This document shows, in pieces, positions 17,348-26,098 of a DNA stretch of 56,718 nucleotides (its first letter is position 1; each line of letters starts with the position of its first letter). The DNA is from Deltaproteobacteria bacterium. GTDB lineage: Bacteria; Desulfobacterota; Desulfobaccia; Desulfobaccales; 0-14-0-80-60-11. A program made the translations under genes and the position numbers. The DNA lies in the NCBI GenBank assembly GCA_016875015.1, contig VGSJ01000010.1, forward strand, positions 1 through 56,718. Reading direction: 5' to 3'. The notes under the pieces were generated by a model that had not been told where the DNA came from, did no database searches, and was given only the letters and a program-made list of their open reading frames with translations.

Positions 17348-19378
17348 CTAACCCCGGGAAAAAATCCTTACGTCCACCGCGAAGAGGCCTTTCTCGTAGA
17401 GGAGCAGCGGGTTGAGTTCGATCTGGTCCAGTTCCGGGTGTTTGCCGGCGAAGGTGGCCAGGGCCTTCATGGCGGTGAGGAGCGCCTTGGTGTCCCGAGG
17501 GGGTTGGCCCCGGTAGCCGGTGAGCAGCGGGTAGCCCTTGATTCTTGTCATCAGGTCTTCTAATTCGGCGTCTTCCGCCGGCAGGATGCAGAAGGCCACG
17601 TCCTTATAAATCTCGGTGTTGACTCCTCCCAGGCCGAACATCAGGGTGGGACCGTACTGGGGGTCGGTGACGGTGCCCAGGATGACCTCCAGGCCGCCGG
17701 GTTTGGCCATGGGAGAGACGCTGACGCCGTGGACGGTGACCCAGTGCTCATAGAGCCGGGTGGCGTCTATGATCTCCTGGTAGGCCTGGCGCACTTCCTC
17801 GTCGTTTTCCAGTCCCAGGAAGACCCCGCCCATGTCGGTTTTGTGGGCGAGTTGGGGGGAAGCGATTTTCATGGCCACCGGGTAGCCGAAGCCCCGGGCC
17901 AGTTCCACGGCCTGCTCGGGCTCCAGGGCCAAGGGCGCGGCGGCCGCGGGAATCCCGGCCTTGGTGATCATGGCGGCGGCTTCCGGGGGCGGCAGCAGCT
18001 GGAGCCCCTCGGGGACCGCCACCGGGGGACGGCCGGGGGCCGGGGCGGGCCGGGGGTCGAACCGGAAGAACTGGGCCAGGGCCGCAATCCCCCGCTCCGG
18101 GGTGGGAAAGACCGGGATGCCGGCCTCATAAAACTTCTGGCGCTCTTCCCGCTCCACCTCGGCCCCGCCCAGGAAGACGACCAGCTCCGAGGCGCCGGGG
18201 GTGACCTGCCGGGAGGCCCCGGGGATGGGGTCCCCGAAGATTACCACCTGGGTGTCGTACTCTCCCCTGGTTTTGTCCATCACCTGCTTATAGAGGTCCG
18301 GGGCGCTGATGGCGTCGCCGGTCAAATCCACCGGATTGCCCACGGCGCAGTGGGCCGGGAGCATCTCCCGCAGCCGTTCTTTGAGGATGGGGTTGGGTTC
18401 CGGGACAGCCAGGCCATGCTTCTCGGCCTCATCAATGGCCAGAATCGCCGCCCCGCCGGAGGAGGTGGAGATCATGAGCTTCCGGCCCTTGGGCTTGGGG
18501 AGATAGGCCAGGGCCTTGGCAAAGTCGAAAAGTTCCTCCAGGGTGTCGGCCCGGTGGACCCGGTACTTGCGGAACAGGGCGTCATAGATGGCGTCGGTCC
18601 CGGCCATGGACTTGGTGTGGGACTCGGCGGCGCGGCTTCCCTGAATAGTGCGGCCGGCCTTGAGGATGACCACCGGTTTTTCCGCCTCCCGGAGGGCGTC
18701 GAGGAAGTAGGAGGCCCGTTTGACCCCTTCGAGATAGAGGGCGATGACTTTAGTGTGGGGGTCCTGGTTGAAGTACATGAGGACCTCGGCCTCATCCACG
18801 TCCACCCGGTTGCCCAGCGACACGAAGCCGCTGACGCCCAGGTGTTCGGCCGCGGCCATATCCAGGAAGGCGGCGCCCACGGTGCCGGACTGCGACGCGA
18901 AGGCGATGCGGCCCCGGGTGGTGATCAGGGGCCAGGAGGCGCACATCAGTTCATGGGGCATGTTGACCCCTTGACAATTGGGCCCGATGACCCGAAGCCC
19001 GGTCTTACGAATAACCTGGGCCAGCTCGTCCTGGAGGCGCTGGCCGTCGGGGCCGGCCTCGGCAAAGCCGCCGGTGATGACGATGGCGCCCTTGACGCCT
19101 TTCTCGGCGCACTGCGAAAGGGTGGCGGCGACTATCCGGGCGGGAATCACCACCACCGCCAGGTCCGGGGCCGCCGGGGTGTCGGCAATGGCTTTATAGA
19201 CCTTGAGGCCTAAAATCTCGTCGGCCTTGGGGTTGATGGGGTACAGCGCTCCGGGAAAGCCGCCGTTCTTAAGGTTGGCCAGGATGTCGTGGCCCAGTTT
19301 GCCGGGCGCGGTGGAAGCGCCGATGACCGCAACGCTCCTGGGCTTGAAGATGGGGGTCAGGCTGGCAAGGATATCCAT
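17348..19378 (-). CDS. acyl-CoA synthetase, ADP-forming, fused alpha and beta subunits
   Basis: Such enzymes convert acyl-CoA, ADP and phosphate to the free acid, CoA and ATP (or the reverse), and are used by anaerobes to save energy from acetyl-CoA or other acyl-CoAs. Domain order: CoA-binding (SVAVIGASTAPGKLGHDIL, 15-33), ligase-CoA domains with GPNCQGVNMP and ASQSGTVGAA, the phospho-His254 in ESHTKSMAGTDAIY, a flavodoxin-like domain to about 430 and a C-terminal ATP-grasp domain (about 455-676; GYPVAMKIASPQLAHKTDMG). At 676 residues it is slightly shorter than many fused relatives but lacks no domain. Substrate is not evident; acetate is only the family default. Confidence 0.88.
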   Translation of the reverse strand: MDILASLTPIFKPRSVAVIGASTAPGKLGHDILANLKNGGFPGALYPINPKADEILGLKVYKAIADTPAAPDLAVVVIPARIVAATLSQCAEKGVKGAIVITGGFAEAGPDGQRLQDELAQVIRKTGLRVIGPNCQGVNMPHELMCASWPLITTRGRIAFASQSGTVGAAFLDMAAAEHLGVSGFVSLGNRVDVDEAEVLMYFNQDPHTKVIALYLEGVKRASYFLDALREAEKPVVILKAGRTIQGSRAAESHTKSMAGTDAIYDALFRKYRVHRADTLEELFDFAKALAYLPKPKGRKLMISTSSGGAAILAIDEAEKHGLAVPEPNPILKERLREMLPAHCAVGNPVDLTGDAISAPDLYKQVMDKTRGEYDTQVVIFGDPIPGASRQVTPGASELVVFLGGAEVEREERQKFYEAGIPVFPTPERGIAALAQFFRFDPRPAPAPGRPPVAVPEGLQLLPPPEAAAMITKAGIPAAAAPLALEPEQAVELARGFGYPVAMKIASPQLAHKTDMGGVFLGLENDEEVRQAYQEIIDATRLYEHWVTVHGVSVSPMAKPGGLEVILGTVTDPQYGPTLMFGLGGVNTEIYKDVAFCILPAEDAELEDLMTRIKGYPLLTGYRGQPPRDTKALLTAMKALATFAGKHPELDQIELNPLLLYEKGLFAVDVRIFSRG

Positions 19379-19759
19379 GGGGCCTCCTTGAGGATATTCA
19401 TGATTTTAGCTGAATCGATGATAAAGCAGGGATGGGCAAATTGGAAGGCGATTTTTTATTATTTAAGGGATCCCTGGAGAGTCACCGGTGTCAACGCCGG
19501 CTCTTCAGTCATGCGCCCCAATGAGAAATCCCGGTTGGGCGAACCGGACGAGAGCGGTTGATTGGGAAATTGCTAAAAATTGCGGCACCTTATCCAAGAG
19601 GAGCCGCACCCCGGCCGGAGGAAACCCCGGAGAGAGGCGGGGTATGACAAGGTTTTTTTTAGGATTAACCGGAACTTGCCGATAAAGAGAGCAGTCATTC
19701 ATAAGCCTTTGGCTCACCCGCAAATTATGAAAAGATCAGGGCGGGCATTGCCCGCCAGG
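19379..19759. other. gene-free spacer
   Basis: No gene is supported here. It holds a GC-rich imperfect hairpin near 19614-19645 (CCCCGG then CGGGG) with a T-run ten bases later, and the palindrome GGGCGGGCATTGCCCGCC near 19739-19757 of the dispersed type. Confidence 0.4.
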
Positions 19760-20298
19760 GGTGGACTGCCGCATCATCAGCCCGGGCGCGTCCGCTGGCG
19801 GGGCGCTATACCAAAAACTTCGGGGGCAGCCGGGTGTTGGTGGTGACGGACCCGGGAGTCATGGCCGCCGGCTGGGCCGGGCAGGTCATCGAGAGCCTGG
19901 AAGCCGACGGCGTGCAGTATACCCTGTTTTCCCGGTTCACTCCCAACCCCAAAGACTCGGAAGTTATGGCCGGGGCGGAACTCTACAGACAGGAACGGTG
20001 CGATGTCATTGTGGCGGTGGGCGGCGGCAGTCCCATTGACTGCGCCAAAGGCATCGGCGTCGCCATGGGTCTGGAGATGGAAGGGACGCCTCCGGCAGAG
20101 GTGAAGACCGCCCTGGTGGGGGCTGTGAAGCGGTTGGGCACCGCCGCCGGTATTTTCCATACCCTGGGACAGAAGGGGGTGCGTGCCGATGATATCCCTC
20201 ACCTGGCCGCCACCGCGCTGCGGGATGCCTGTTTGGCCACCAATCCCCGCCAGCCGAGGCAACTGGACATCGAGACCATCTATGCACAAGCGCTCTGA
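19760..20298 (+). pseudogene. ercA: ErcA-like iron-alcohol-dehydrogenase-family protein with large internal deletion
   Basis: ErcA-type proteins belong to the iron-dependent alcohol dehydrogenase family but act in regulation, usually next to sensor kinases. The N-terminal NAD-binding part is present (LAGRYTKNFGG, VLVVTDPGVMAAGW, FTPNPKDSEVMAGAELYR, VAVGGGSPIDCAKGIG). The sequence then jumps straight to the C-terminal end (AMGLEMEGTPPAEVKTAL, LRDACLATNPRQP, DIETIYAQAL). About 190 residues, including the metal-binding helices, are missing. The join is in frame at a GIG/IGxAMG position, suggesting recombination at short similarity. The N-terminus before 19800 is also out of frame. An open frame from GTG 19834 could give a 154-residue product. 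Confidence 0.7.
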
Positions 20299-21457
20299 TA
20301 CCCAGAACCTCCAGGGGGATTTACGGGAAAAAATCATCGGCCTGGGGGAGCGGTCTCTCCGGAAAAGCTACTATCCGGAACTGCAACGGCGCCTGGCGGA
20401 ACTGGAAGCCTCGGAGACGGCCCTCGCTGATGCGGCCCGGAAATGGCAGGCCACTTTTGATGCCATCTCCGACCCCATCTGCCTGATAGACATACAGGGA
20501 AAAATCCTGCAATGCAACCGGGCCATGGCAAGTTTCGTGAGCCAGCCGGTGGAGGAGATTGTCGGGAATAACTGCTGGGAAGTGGTGCACGGCACGACCA
20601 CACCCATCGACGCCTGTCCCATTTTGCGCATGAGGAGGAGCCTTCGCCGGGAAACCCAGGTGCTGGCCCTGGGCGACTGCTGGATTGAGGTTTCGGTAGA
20701 CCCCATCCTGGATGACTCGGGCGGTTTGCTGGGCGCGGTGCACATCCTCTCCGATATCACCGTGCGCAAGCGGGCGGAGGTGGAAATTGTCCGAAAAAGT
20801 GACCAGCTCTGGGCCTTGGCGGCCCGGCTGGCGGAGGTGGAAGAGGCGGAGCGACAGCACCTGGCCCGGGTGCTCCACGATCAGGTGTGCCAGGGTCTCA
20901 CCGCCCTGGGCCTGACGCTGACCCTGCTCCAAACCCAAATGCCCCGGAAGACGGCGGCAGCGCTCCGGGGCCGGCTGGCCGATGCCCTGACCCTGGTGGA
21001 GCAAACCGGGGAGACCATCCGGAACGTGATGGCCGATCTGCGGCCCCCGATGCTGGACGACTACGGGCTGCTGTCGGCGCTGCACTGGTTCGGGTTGGAG
21101 TTTTCCGCTAAAACGGACATCGGCGTGGACGTCCAGGGGCAGGAGGCGGTCCCCCGCCTGGCCCCGCCGGTGGAACTGGCCCTGTTCCGCATCGCACAGG
21201 AGGCCATGACCAATGTGGCCAAACACGCCCGGGCCACGAGGGTGGTCCTGACCGAGGAGATGGACAACGGCACCCTTCGCCTGGTCATCGCCGATAACGG
21301 CGTCGGTTTCGACCAGGACCGGCTGGGCACCCCGGAGGCCCGCCACCTTTGGGGCATCATGACCATGAGCAAGCGGGCGGCGGCGGCCGGCGGCCGCTGC
21401 CGTATCGAGTCCCAGCTCGGCCAGGGCACCCGGGTGGTGGTGGAGGTGAGCCGATGA
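20282..21457 (+). CDS. PAS-domain sensor histidine kinase, NarX/DegS type
   Basis: This cytoplasmic kinase has no TM helices. A helical N-terminus (about 15-50) leads to a PAS domain (about 48-165; AISDPICLIDIQGKILQCN, then WEVVHG and a Cys in CPILRMRRSL). After a coiled linker comes a HisKA_3 box (RQHLARVLHDQVCQGLTALG, with the phospho-accepting His) and a HATPase_c domain (NVAKHARA, IADNGVGFD, LWGIMTMSKRAAAAGG). ATG 20282 overlaps the end of the ercA-like remnant by 17 bases, so it was co-translated with it. ErcA plus a PAS kinase is a known regulatory pairing. Its cognate regulator is either the truncated one at 21454 or that at 21697. Confidence 0.88.
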   Translation: MHKRSDTQNLQGDLREKIIGLGERSLRKSYYPELQRRLAELEASETALADAARKWQATFDAISDPICLIDIQGKILQCNRAMASFVSQPVEEIVGNNCWEVVHGTTTPIDACPILRMRRSLRRETQVLALGDCWIEVSVDPILDDSGGLLGAVHILSDITVRKRAEVEIVRKSDQLWALAARLAEVEEAERQHLARVLHDQVCQGLTALGLTLTLLQTQMPRKTAAALRGRLADALTLVEQTGETIRNVMADLRPPMLDDYGLLSALHWFGLEFSAKTDIGVDVQGQEAVPRLAPPVELALFRIAQEAMTNVAKHARATRVVLTEEMDNGTLRLVIADNGVGFDQDRLGTPEARHLWGIMTMSKRAAAAGGRCRIESQLGQGTRVVVEVSR

Positions 21458-21516
21458 GCCTCCCCGTGTTCCTGGCCGATGGCCAGACGGTAGTCCGGAA
21501 CGGGCTCAAGCCCTGT
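21454..21516 (+). pseudogene. N-terminal stub of a response regulator
   Basis: ATG 21454 overlaps the kinase stop and encodes about 20 residues typical of a receiver start (SLPVFLADGQTVVRNGLK). The frame then enters non-homologous repeat DNA: the palindrome GGCACCGGTATTTTACCGGT (about 21533-21552) and a GC-rich repeat at 21590-21620. The rest of the NarL-type regulator is gone. Confidence 0.5.
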
Positions 21517-21696
21517 CACGAAAAGTCTTTGGTGGCACCGGTATTTTACCGGTGCGGGTGGCGCCGGTTGAAAACCTGTGCCACCAACGGGGGCGGGCGC
21601 GGAGGCCTGCCCCACCATCTTTTTCATGCGCTACGGGTGGGCCAAAGGCCTATGAATGACTGGAATGAAAAAATCTCTGAGAAAAAAGGCATAACT

Positions 21697-22080
21697 ATGA
21701 CCCCTCACATCCTGATTGTGGAGGACCACAAAGGTGTTCGCCAATCGCTGCGGGACTGGCTGGAACTATCGTTTCCGCGCTACCAGTTGATAGAAGCCGC
21801 CAGCGGCGAGGAAGGGGTCACCCTATCCCAGGCCATGGCTCCGTGCCTCGTCATCATGGATATCGGCCTGCCCGGGATGAACGGCATCGAGGCCGCGCAG
21901 GGCATCAAAGCGGTGGCGCCCGCCACCCAGGTGGTGATGCTCACCATGTTTGACGATGAGGCCCATAGGGCGGCCGCGGCCGCGGCCGGAGTCAGCGCCT
22001 ATGTGCCCAAACGCATGGTCCAGACGGAACTTCTGCCCGTCCTCACCCGGTTGCTGGCAGGGGAGGGGGGAGAGAATTAA
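21697..22080 (+). CDS. single-domain response regulator (receiver)
   Basis: A 127-residue receiver without an output domain. Acidic residues Glu9 and Asp10 in ILIVEDHKGVRQSL, the phospho-accepting Asp55 in VIMDIGLPGMNG, the switch Thr in VVMLTMFDD and the conserved Lys in VSAYVPKRM are all there. NarL-type regulators carry a DNA-binding helix-turn-helix after this point; here the protein stops, so it either works by protein contacts or is 3'-truncated. It lies 240 bases after the kinase, behind the repeat-disrupted regulator stub. Confidence 0.85.
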   Translation: MTPHILIVEDHKGVRQSLRDWLELSFPRYQLIEAASGEEGVTLSQAMAPCLVIMDIGLPGMNGIEAAQGIKAVAPATQVVMLTMFDDEAHRAAAAAAGVSAYVPKRMVQTELLPVLTRLLAGEGGEN

Positions 22081-22288
22081 TTAGTTCCCCTAACGTGCCT
22101 CTCTGGATTGCCGCCCATGACCTGAGGCCGGCACTGCCCGGTAATGGTATGCCAGAGGCAGGATGGAGGCGGTACAAATTAAGCTGGCGGGGATAGGGTT
22201 GGAGTGAAAAAACCAGGGGCGGGTTTTTAGGCCAGCACCGTGATTGCATCCGCCCGCGTAGGGAGGAGATGAACCAGCGACCTTCGGG

Positions 22289-24892
22289 TTATGGCCCCGG
22301 GCTGCGGATAACGGCCAGCTTTTCCAGGTCCCGGATAAATTTCTCGGCATAATACTGGACATCCGCCTCATTGAGCATGATCATGTCCAGCTGGCGGGTG
22401 TGGATCGTCAGGTACCCCAGGATGCGCAGGCGGGAAAGCATGTAGTCTTTGGCTTCCGCTTCCAGGCGGGCGAACAGGGCGTCCTCTTTTACATCAACCT
22501 TGAAGTGGTACCTCTCCAGGATTTCCCCCACGAATTTAGTCCGCATGATCCGGCGGGGGTAGTCCGCGGCCCCGCCTTTGAAGGCGAACCGGATATAATT
22601 CTCGAAGGCCTGGTCCCCCACCAGGGCCTCCACCGTGGAAAAGTGAAAGCCCAGGCGGGAGGTCAGGTTGCAGAAGTCCCGGGCGATCATGAAGTAATTC
22701 GTGTTGCCGAACATGGTGCCCCCCGCCGTGGCCAGGTTTGGGTCCGTGGCCGCCCCCATGACGATGGACATGAAGCCCCGGGTGTCCACGGGCGGCGGCC
22801 CTTCCCAGGACACCGCGATGATTCCCTCCCACAGCGCCAGCATGGGGGCCGAGGCAATATTGCTCAGCTCTACCTGCGGCTCCGCCACCTCGGTCTTGAA
22901 CCCGTCCTCCAGGTTCAGGACCCACCACTCCAGGGCCACCGGGGTCACCAGTTTCTTGATGAAATATCGGGAGAACGCCTGTTTCTTGTCAAAGGCGAAC
23001 ATCTCCTTAACCGAAACCTCGTGGGCGAAACGCGTAATATCATGGAGGGTGCGGCACCCCTGGGGCCTGAAGTCGGGCGCCTCCGGGTTGGTGAGGTTAA
23101 GGGGGGTAATCAAGGTCATGACCTCTTTCAGGGTCTCCCCCACCGGGGTGCCGGCCATGAGCCCCTCTTTGGGGCGGGCCAGGGACATGAGTTCCTCTAC
23201 CCGGCCCCCGTAGACGGCCAGGCCGTCGGCGTCCACCGTCACCAGGTGCCCGGGCGTAAGCCTTACGGTAGCCTCCCTGGTGTTGAACAGCGCCGGGACG
23301 CCGAATTCCCGGGCGACATTGGCCAGGTGGCCGGTAATCCCGCCCCGGTCGGTGACGAGGGCCGCGGCCCGGCTCAAGAGGGGGGCCCAGCCGGGATGCG
23401 GGAAGGCCGTGACCAGGACCGCCCCGGCCGGGAATTGCAGCATGTCCAGGTCGTTCTGCACCACATAGACCGGTCCAGCCGCCACCCCTGAGCCGGCCAG
23501 CTCGCCGCCCTTAAGGAGGACGGGATACTTCCCGGCCCAGGCCTCGACGCTTTCGCTCCGGGGGGCCGCCATCTGTTTCAAGGGCCGGCTCTGGAGGATA
23601 AAGATGCGTCCCTCCCCATCGATGCACCACTCGATGTCCTGGGGCCCTTTAAAATGAGACTCCAGCACCAGGGCGATCCGGGCCAGTTCCAGGGCCTGGT
23701 CATCCGTGAGGGCGGCCTCGGTCCCCTGGGCATCGCTCAGCAGCCGCACCCCTTCCCCCGGGAGGCACACGGCTTTCAGTTCCTTGTCCCTTATCTCCCG
23801 CTGGAGGATCGTCAGGGGCTCCCCCCGGGAGACGACCCACAAATCCGGCGTGACCGACCCGTCCACCACGGATTTGGCCAGCCCGTGGACCGCGTTGAGA
23901 AAGACAGCGTCGCTGCGGATGTCGGTGGGATCCCGGGAATACATCACCCCCCCGGAGACGGAATCCACCATGGCCATGCACCCCGCGCACATGGCCACGT
24001 CTTCGTCCCTGAGCCCCTTGTGCAGGCGGTAGCTCACCGCGGTCAGGGCATATTTGCTGGCCAACACCTCCTTGTACACCGCGTGGAGGTTGGCCTCGCT
24101 GACATTGAGTTCCGAATGGTATTGCCCGGCAAACGAGGTGTCCGCCGCGTCCTCGCCGATGGCGCTGGAGCGCAGGGCCACATTTACGGCCCCGCCGGCG
24201 GCGCGCGCCAGTTCCGCATAGGCCCTGGAGATGGCCTCGGCCAACTCTGGCGGCAGGTCCGCCCCGATGATGAGCATCTGGATTTCCGAACTCTGCCGGT
24301 AGAGATCCGAGATCTCCTTTTCTTCCATGGATTGGAGGCGCCGGTTGATCTCATCAGTCAGCTGGTTGTGGGACAGGAACCGCTCATAGGCCGCCGCGGT
24401 GATGGCAAACCCCGGGGGCACCGCGATCCCCGGCAACTCCCCGGCGATCTCCCCCAGGTTGGCCATCTTGCTGCCCACCCCGTCCGCCATCTCCCGGCGC
24501 ACTGCCGTAAGGGGCAGCACCAGTTCCGAAATCGTCGGCGTCTGCCGCTGCTTCAGGGTGGCGTCAATCTTTCTTTCAATGTTCGAGAAGACCGTCTCCA
24601 GCGCCCGGTACCGGTTGCCGGTCAATTCATTCAAGTACCTGATGATATTGAAGACGTTGACACACGTCGCGGTGGCGTGGGACCGGATAAAGGTCATGCC
24701 GAAGCTGTGTCGGCTCCTAAGGGCCGCCTCCATGTCGGTCATGAGTTGCAAGGCGTTGTTGTTGGCGGCGAGCAGGAGCTTGAAGGCGTGATACCGGGCC
24801 TTGAAGACGGCCCGCAGTTCTTCCATGGAGAGAGCCGGTTCAGGCTCTCGTCCGGCAAACAGACTCTTTAGTCTTTGGAACAGGTTGGCCAT
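22289..24892 (-). CDS. PEP-synthase-like phosphotransfer protein with unfamiliar N- and C-terminal regions
   Basis: An 867-residue protein. Residues 1-135 are helical and not recognised. About 140-460 is a pyruvate,phosphate-dikinase/PEP-synthase ATP-binding domain (DGVGSKMANLGEI, ALRSSAIGEDAADTSFAGQYHS, DIEWCIDGEGRIFILQSRPL). About 480-570 is the mobile phospho-His domain, with TDRGGITGHLANVAREFGVP; the His is kept but the usual TSHA is TGHL. The C-terminal 290 residues do not resemble the PEP-binding TIM barrel of true PEP synthase. So it should bind ATP and phosphorylate a His, but the acceptor is unknown. A receiver and a 41-aa membrane peptide are encoded just upstream on the same strand. 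Confidence 0.8.
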   Translation of the reverse strand: MANLFQRLKSLFAGREPEPALSMEELRAVFKARYHAFKLLLAANNNALQLMTDMEAALRSRHSFGMTFIRSHATATCVNVFNIIRYLNELTGNRYRALETVFSNIERKIDATLKQRQTPTISELVLPLTAVRREMADGVGSKMANLGEIAGELPGIAVPPGFAITAAAYERFLSHNQLTDEINRRLQSMEEKEISDLYRQSSEIQMLIIGADLPPELAEAISRAYAELARAAGGAVNVALRSSAIGEDAADTSFAGQYHSELNVSEANLHAVYKEVLASKYALTAVSYRLHKGLRDEDVAMCAGCMAMVDSVSGGVMYSRDPTDIRSDAVFLNAVHGLAKSVVDGSVTPDLWVVSRGEPLTILQREIRDKELKAVCLPGEGVRLLSDAQGTEAALTDDQALELARIALVLESHFKGPQDIEWCIDGEGRIFILQSRPLKQMAAPRSESVEAWAGKYPVLLKGGELAGSGVAAGPVYVVQNDLDMLQFPAGAVLVTAFPHPGWAPLLSRAAALVTDRGGITGHLANVAREFGVPALFNTREATVRLTPGHLVTVDADGLAVYGGRVEELMSLARPKEGLMAGTPVGETLKEVMTLITPLNLTNPEAPDFRPQGCRTLHDITRFAHEVSVKEMFAFDKKQAFSRYFIKKLVTPVALEWWVLNLEDGFKTEVAEPQVELSNIASAPMLALWEGIIAVSWEGPPPVDTRGFMSIVMGAATDPNLATAGGTMFGNTNYFMIARDFCNLTSRLGFHFSTVEALVGDQAFENYIRFAFKGGAADYPRRIMRTKFVGEILERYHFKVDVKEDALFARLEAEAKDYMLSRLRILGYLTIHTRQLDMIMLNEADVQYYAEKFIRDLEKLAVIRSPGP

Positions 24893-25049
24893 ACGCTCTG
24901 TCTGAGCCGGGTCAGCCGGTGGCTGTCCCGGCCCTTCGGAATGGACGTTATCCCCGCAAAACCAGGCGGGGATATGGTTGACGGCGGCCCTTCCATCCCA
25001 TCAGAGGGCGATCCGCCTGGGGTCTCGCCGCGGGCTCCGGCCTCCCGCT

Positions 25050-25175
25050 TTACCGGCACAGCCAGGTCAGGGCGTACCAACTGCCCCAGATCAGCAGAAG
25101 TTCCGCCAACATGGCCGCGGCCACGGCGCAGTCCCGCCACGTGCCTCCCTTACAGGGCCAGAGAGAGCTTTCCAT
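25050..25175 (-). CDS. small single-span membrane protein (41 aa)
   Basis: ATG 25175 follows GGAGG about ten bases upstream. The 41 residues have a short polar N-terminus (ESSLWPCKGGTWRDC) and one hydrophobic helix (AVAAAMLAELLLIWGSWYAL) ending in Arg. Strong start signal, one TM span and a position between the receiver gene and the PEP-synthase-like gene on the same strand make it a plausible real gene. No family recognised. Confidence 0.5.
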   Translation of the reverse strand: MESSLWPCKGGTWRDCAVAAAMLAELLLIWGSWYALTWLCR

Positions 25176-25234
25176 TACCTTATACCTCCACCCGTATCTC
25201 TGTCAAAGCCATTCTGCCGTTTAACGTCACCGCG

Positions 25235-25639
25235 TCACCCGGTTTTCTCCCGGGCCGGGACTCCCCCGGGGTAATGCTTCTCAAGCACCTCGGCCACCAC
25301 CATTTTCAGCAGATCCGTGTCCCCCTTCTTTTCCAGGAAAGTCGCAGCAATCGGCAGCGTCAGATTGGTGGGATATTCGGGCAGAAAGGTGTGGATCACC
25401 ACCGGCAAGGACGGCTTACGGTCCTTCAATCCGGCCCACACCTCCGGTTCCTCCAGGTAAGGGATATCCAGATCCAGGATCAGGAGATGGGGCGGGTCCT
25501 CGCCATTGATCCGTTCCAGCACCTCCCGGCCATCCCTGGCCACCTCCACCTGGTAGCCCTCGGCGCTCAACTCCCGCCGCAGGAAATCTCGTACGTGCCG
25601 GTTGCGATCTGCAATTAAAATCTTGCAGGACTTTGCCAC
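25235..25639 (-). CDS. response-regulator receiver domain protein
   Basis: A stand-alone receiver: ILIADRNRHVRDFLRREL, the phospho-accepting Asp in LLILDLDIPYLEE, and a Lys in ATFLEKKGD. The second acidic residue near the N-terminus is Arg-Asn rather than Asp, so metal binding may be weak. I use GTG 25639, which has GGGGTGAG just upstream; an ATG at 25687 in frame would add 16 unrelated residues. No output domain. It precedes the 41-aa membrane protein and the PEP-synthase-like protein on the same strand, with possible joint regulation. Confidence 0.75.
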   Translation of the reverse strand: MAKSCKILIADRNRHVRDFLRRELSAEGYQVEVARDGREVLERINGEDPPHLLILDLDIPYLEEPEVWAGLKDRKPSLPVVIHTFLPEYPTNLTLPIAATFLEKKGDTDLLKMVVAEVLEKHYPGGVPAREKTG

Positions 25640-25960
25640 GAAGCTCACCCCTGGCGTAAAAACTGAGCAACCGCCGTGCCAAGGCATGATTCAAACGCTA
25701 AATTATTAACTATTTGATATAATTACTGTTTTAGGATGGCCCAAGAAAAGTGGCTTAAAACCTGGCAGAAAAGGCTGTCGTCATTTTTTACAGTTTGTAA
25801 AAACGCCGAGGAAAATGAGCGGAGTAAGCGGTTAGAAAAGAAGATTGTTCGGCAGGGAGAGGCGGTTAATTTAAGGTTTCGGTAGGGCGAGCCTCTGTGC
25901 CCGCCGACCACATTCTTTGCACCGGCGAGACGCCGGTGCTGCCTGTTTTTAGGGTACGGT

Positions 25961-26066
25961 TAATACCGTGTTCGTTTTGTAGGGGCGGGTTTGAAACCCG
26001 CCCCTACGAGAGATATCAATAGGTTGTCTGGATGGTTTGTTTCATTTCAAAGGGAACACGGTATTA
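25961..26066. mobile_element. 106-bp miniature inverted-repeat element, copy 1
   Basis: TAATACCGTGTTC (25961-25973) is perfectly mirrored by GAACACGGTATTA (26054-26066). A perfect internal palindrome (AGGGGCGGGTTT / AAACCCGCCCCT, 25981-26005) lies inside. The right part shares TTTGTTTCAT with the second copy at 52801-52906, which is also exactly 106 bp. It lies in a gene-free stretch (25688-26098) that also holds the palindrome CACCGGCGAGACGCCGGTG near 25920. Confidence 0.6.
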
Positions 26067-26098
26067 TGCAGCCACCATTCGGGCTGCGCTAAAGAGTC

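Noticed and set aside
17729-19213. A 494-codon plus-strand open frame
   Set aside because: It is antisense to the acyl-CoA synthetase gene, has biased Gly/Asp/His-rich composition and no family features; a GC-rich shadow frame.
20321-21346. A 341-codon minus-strand open frame
   Set aside because: Antisense to the PAS histidine kinase, whose motifs are unambiguous.
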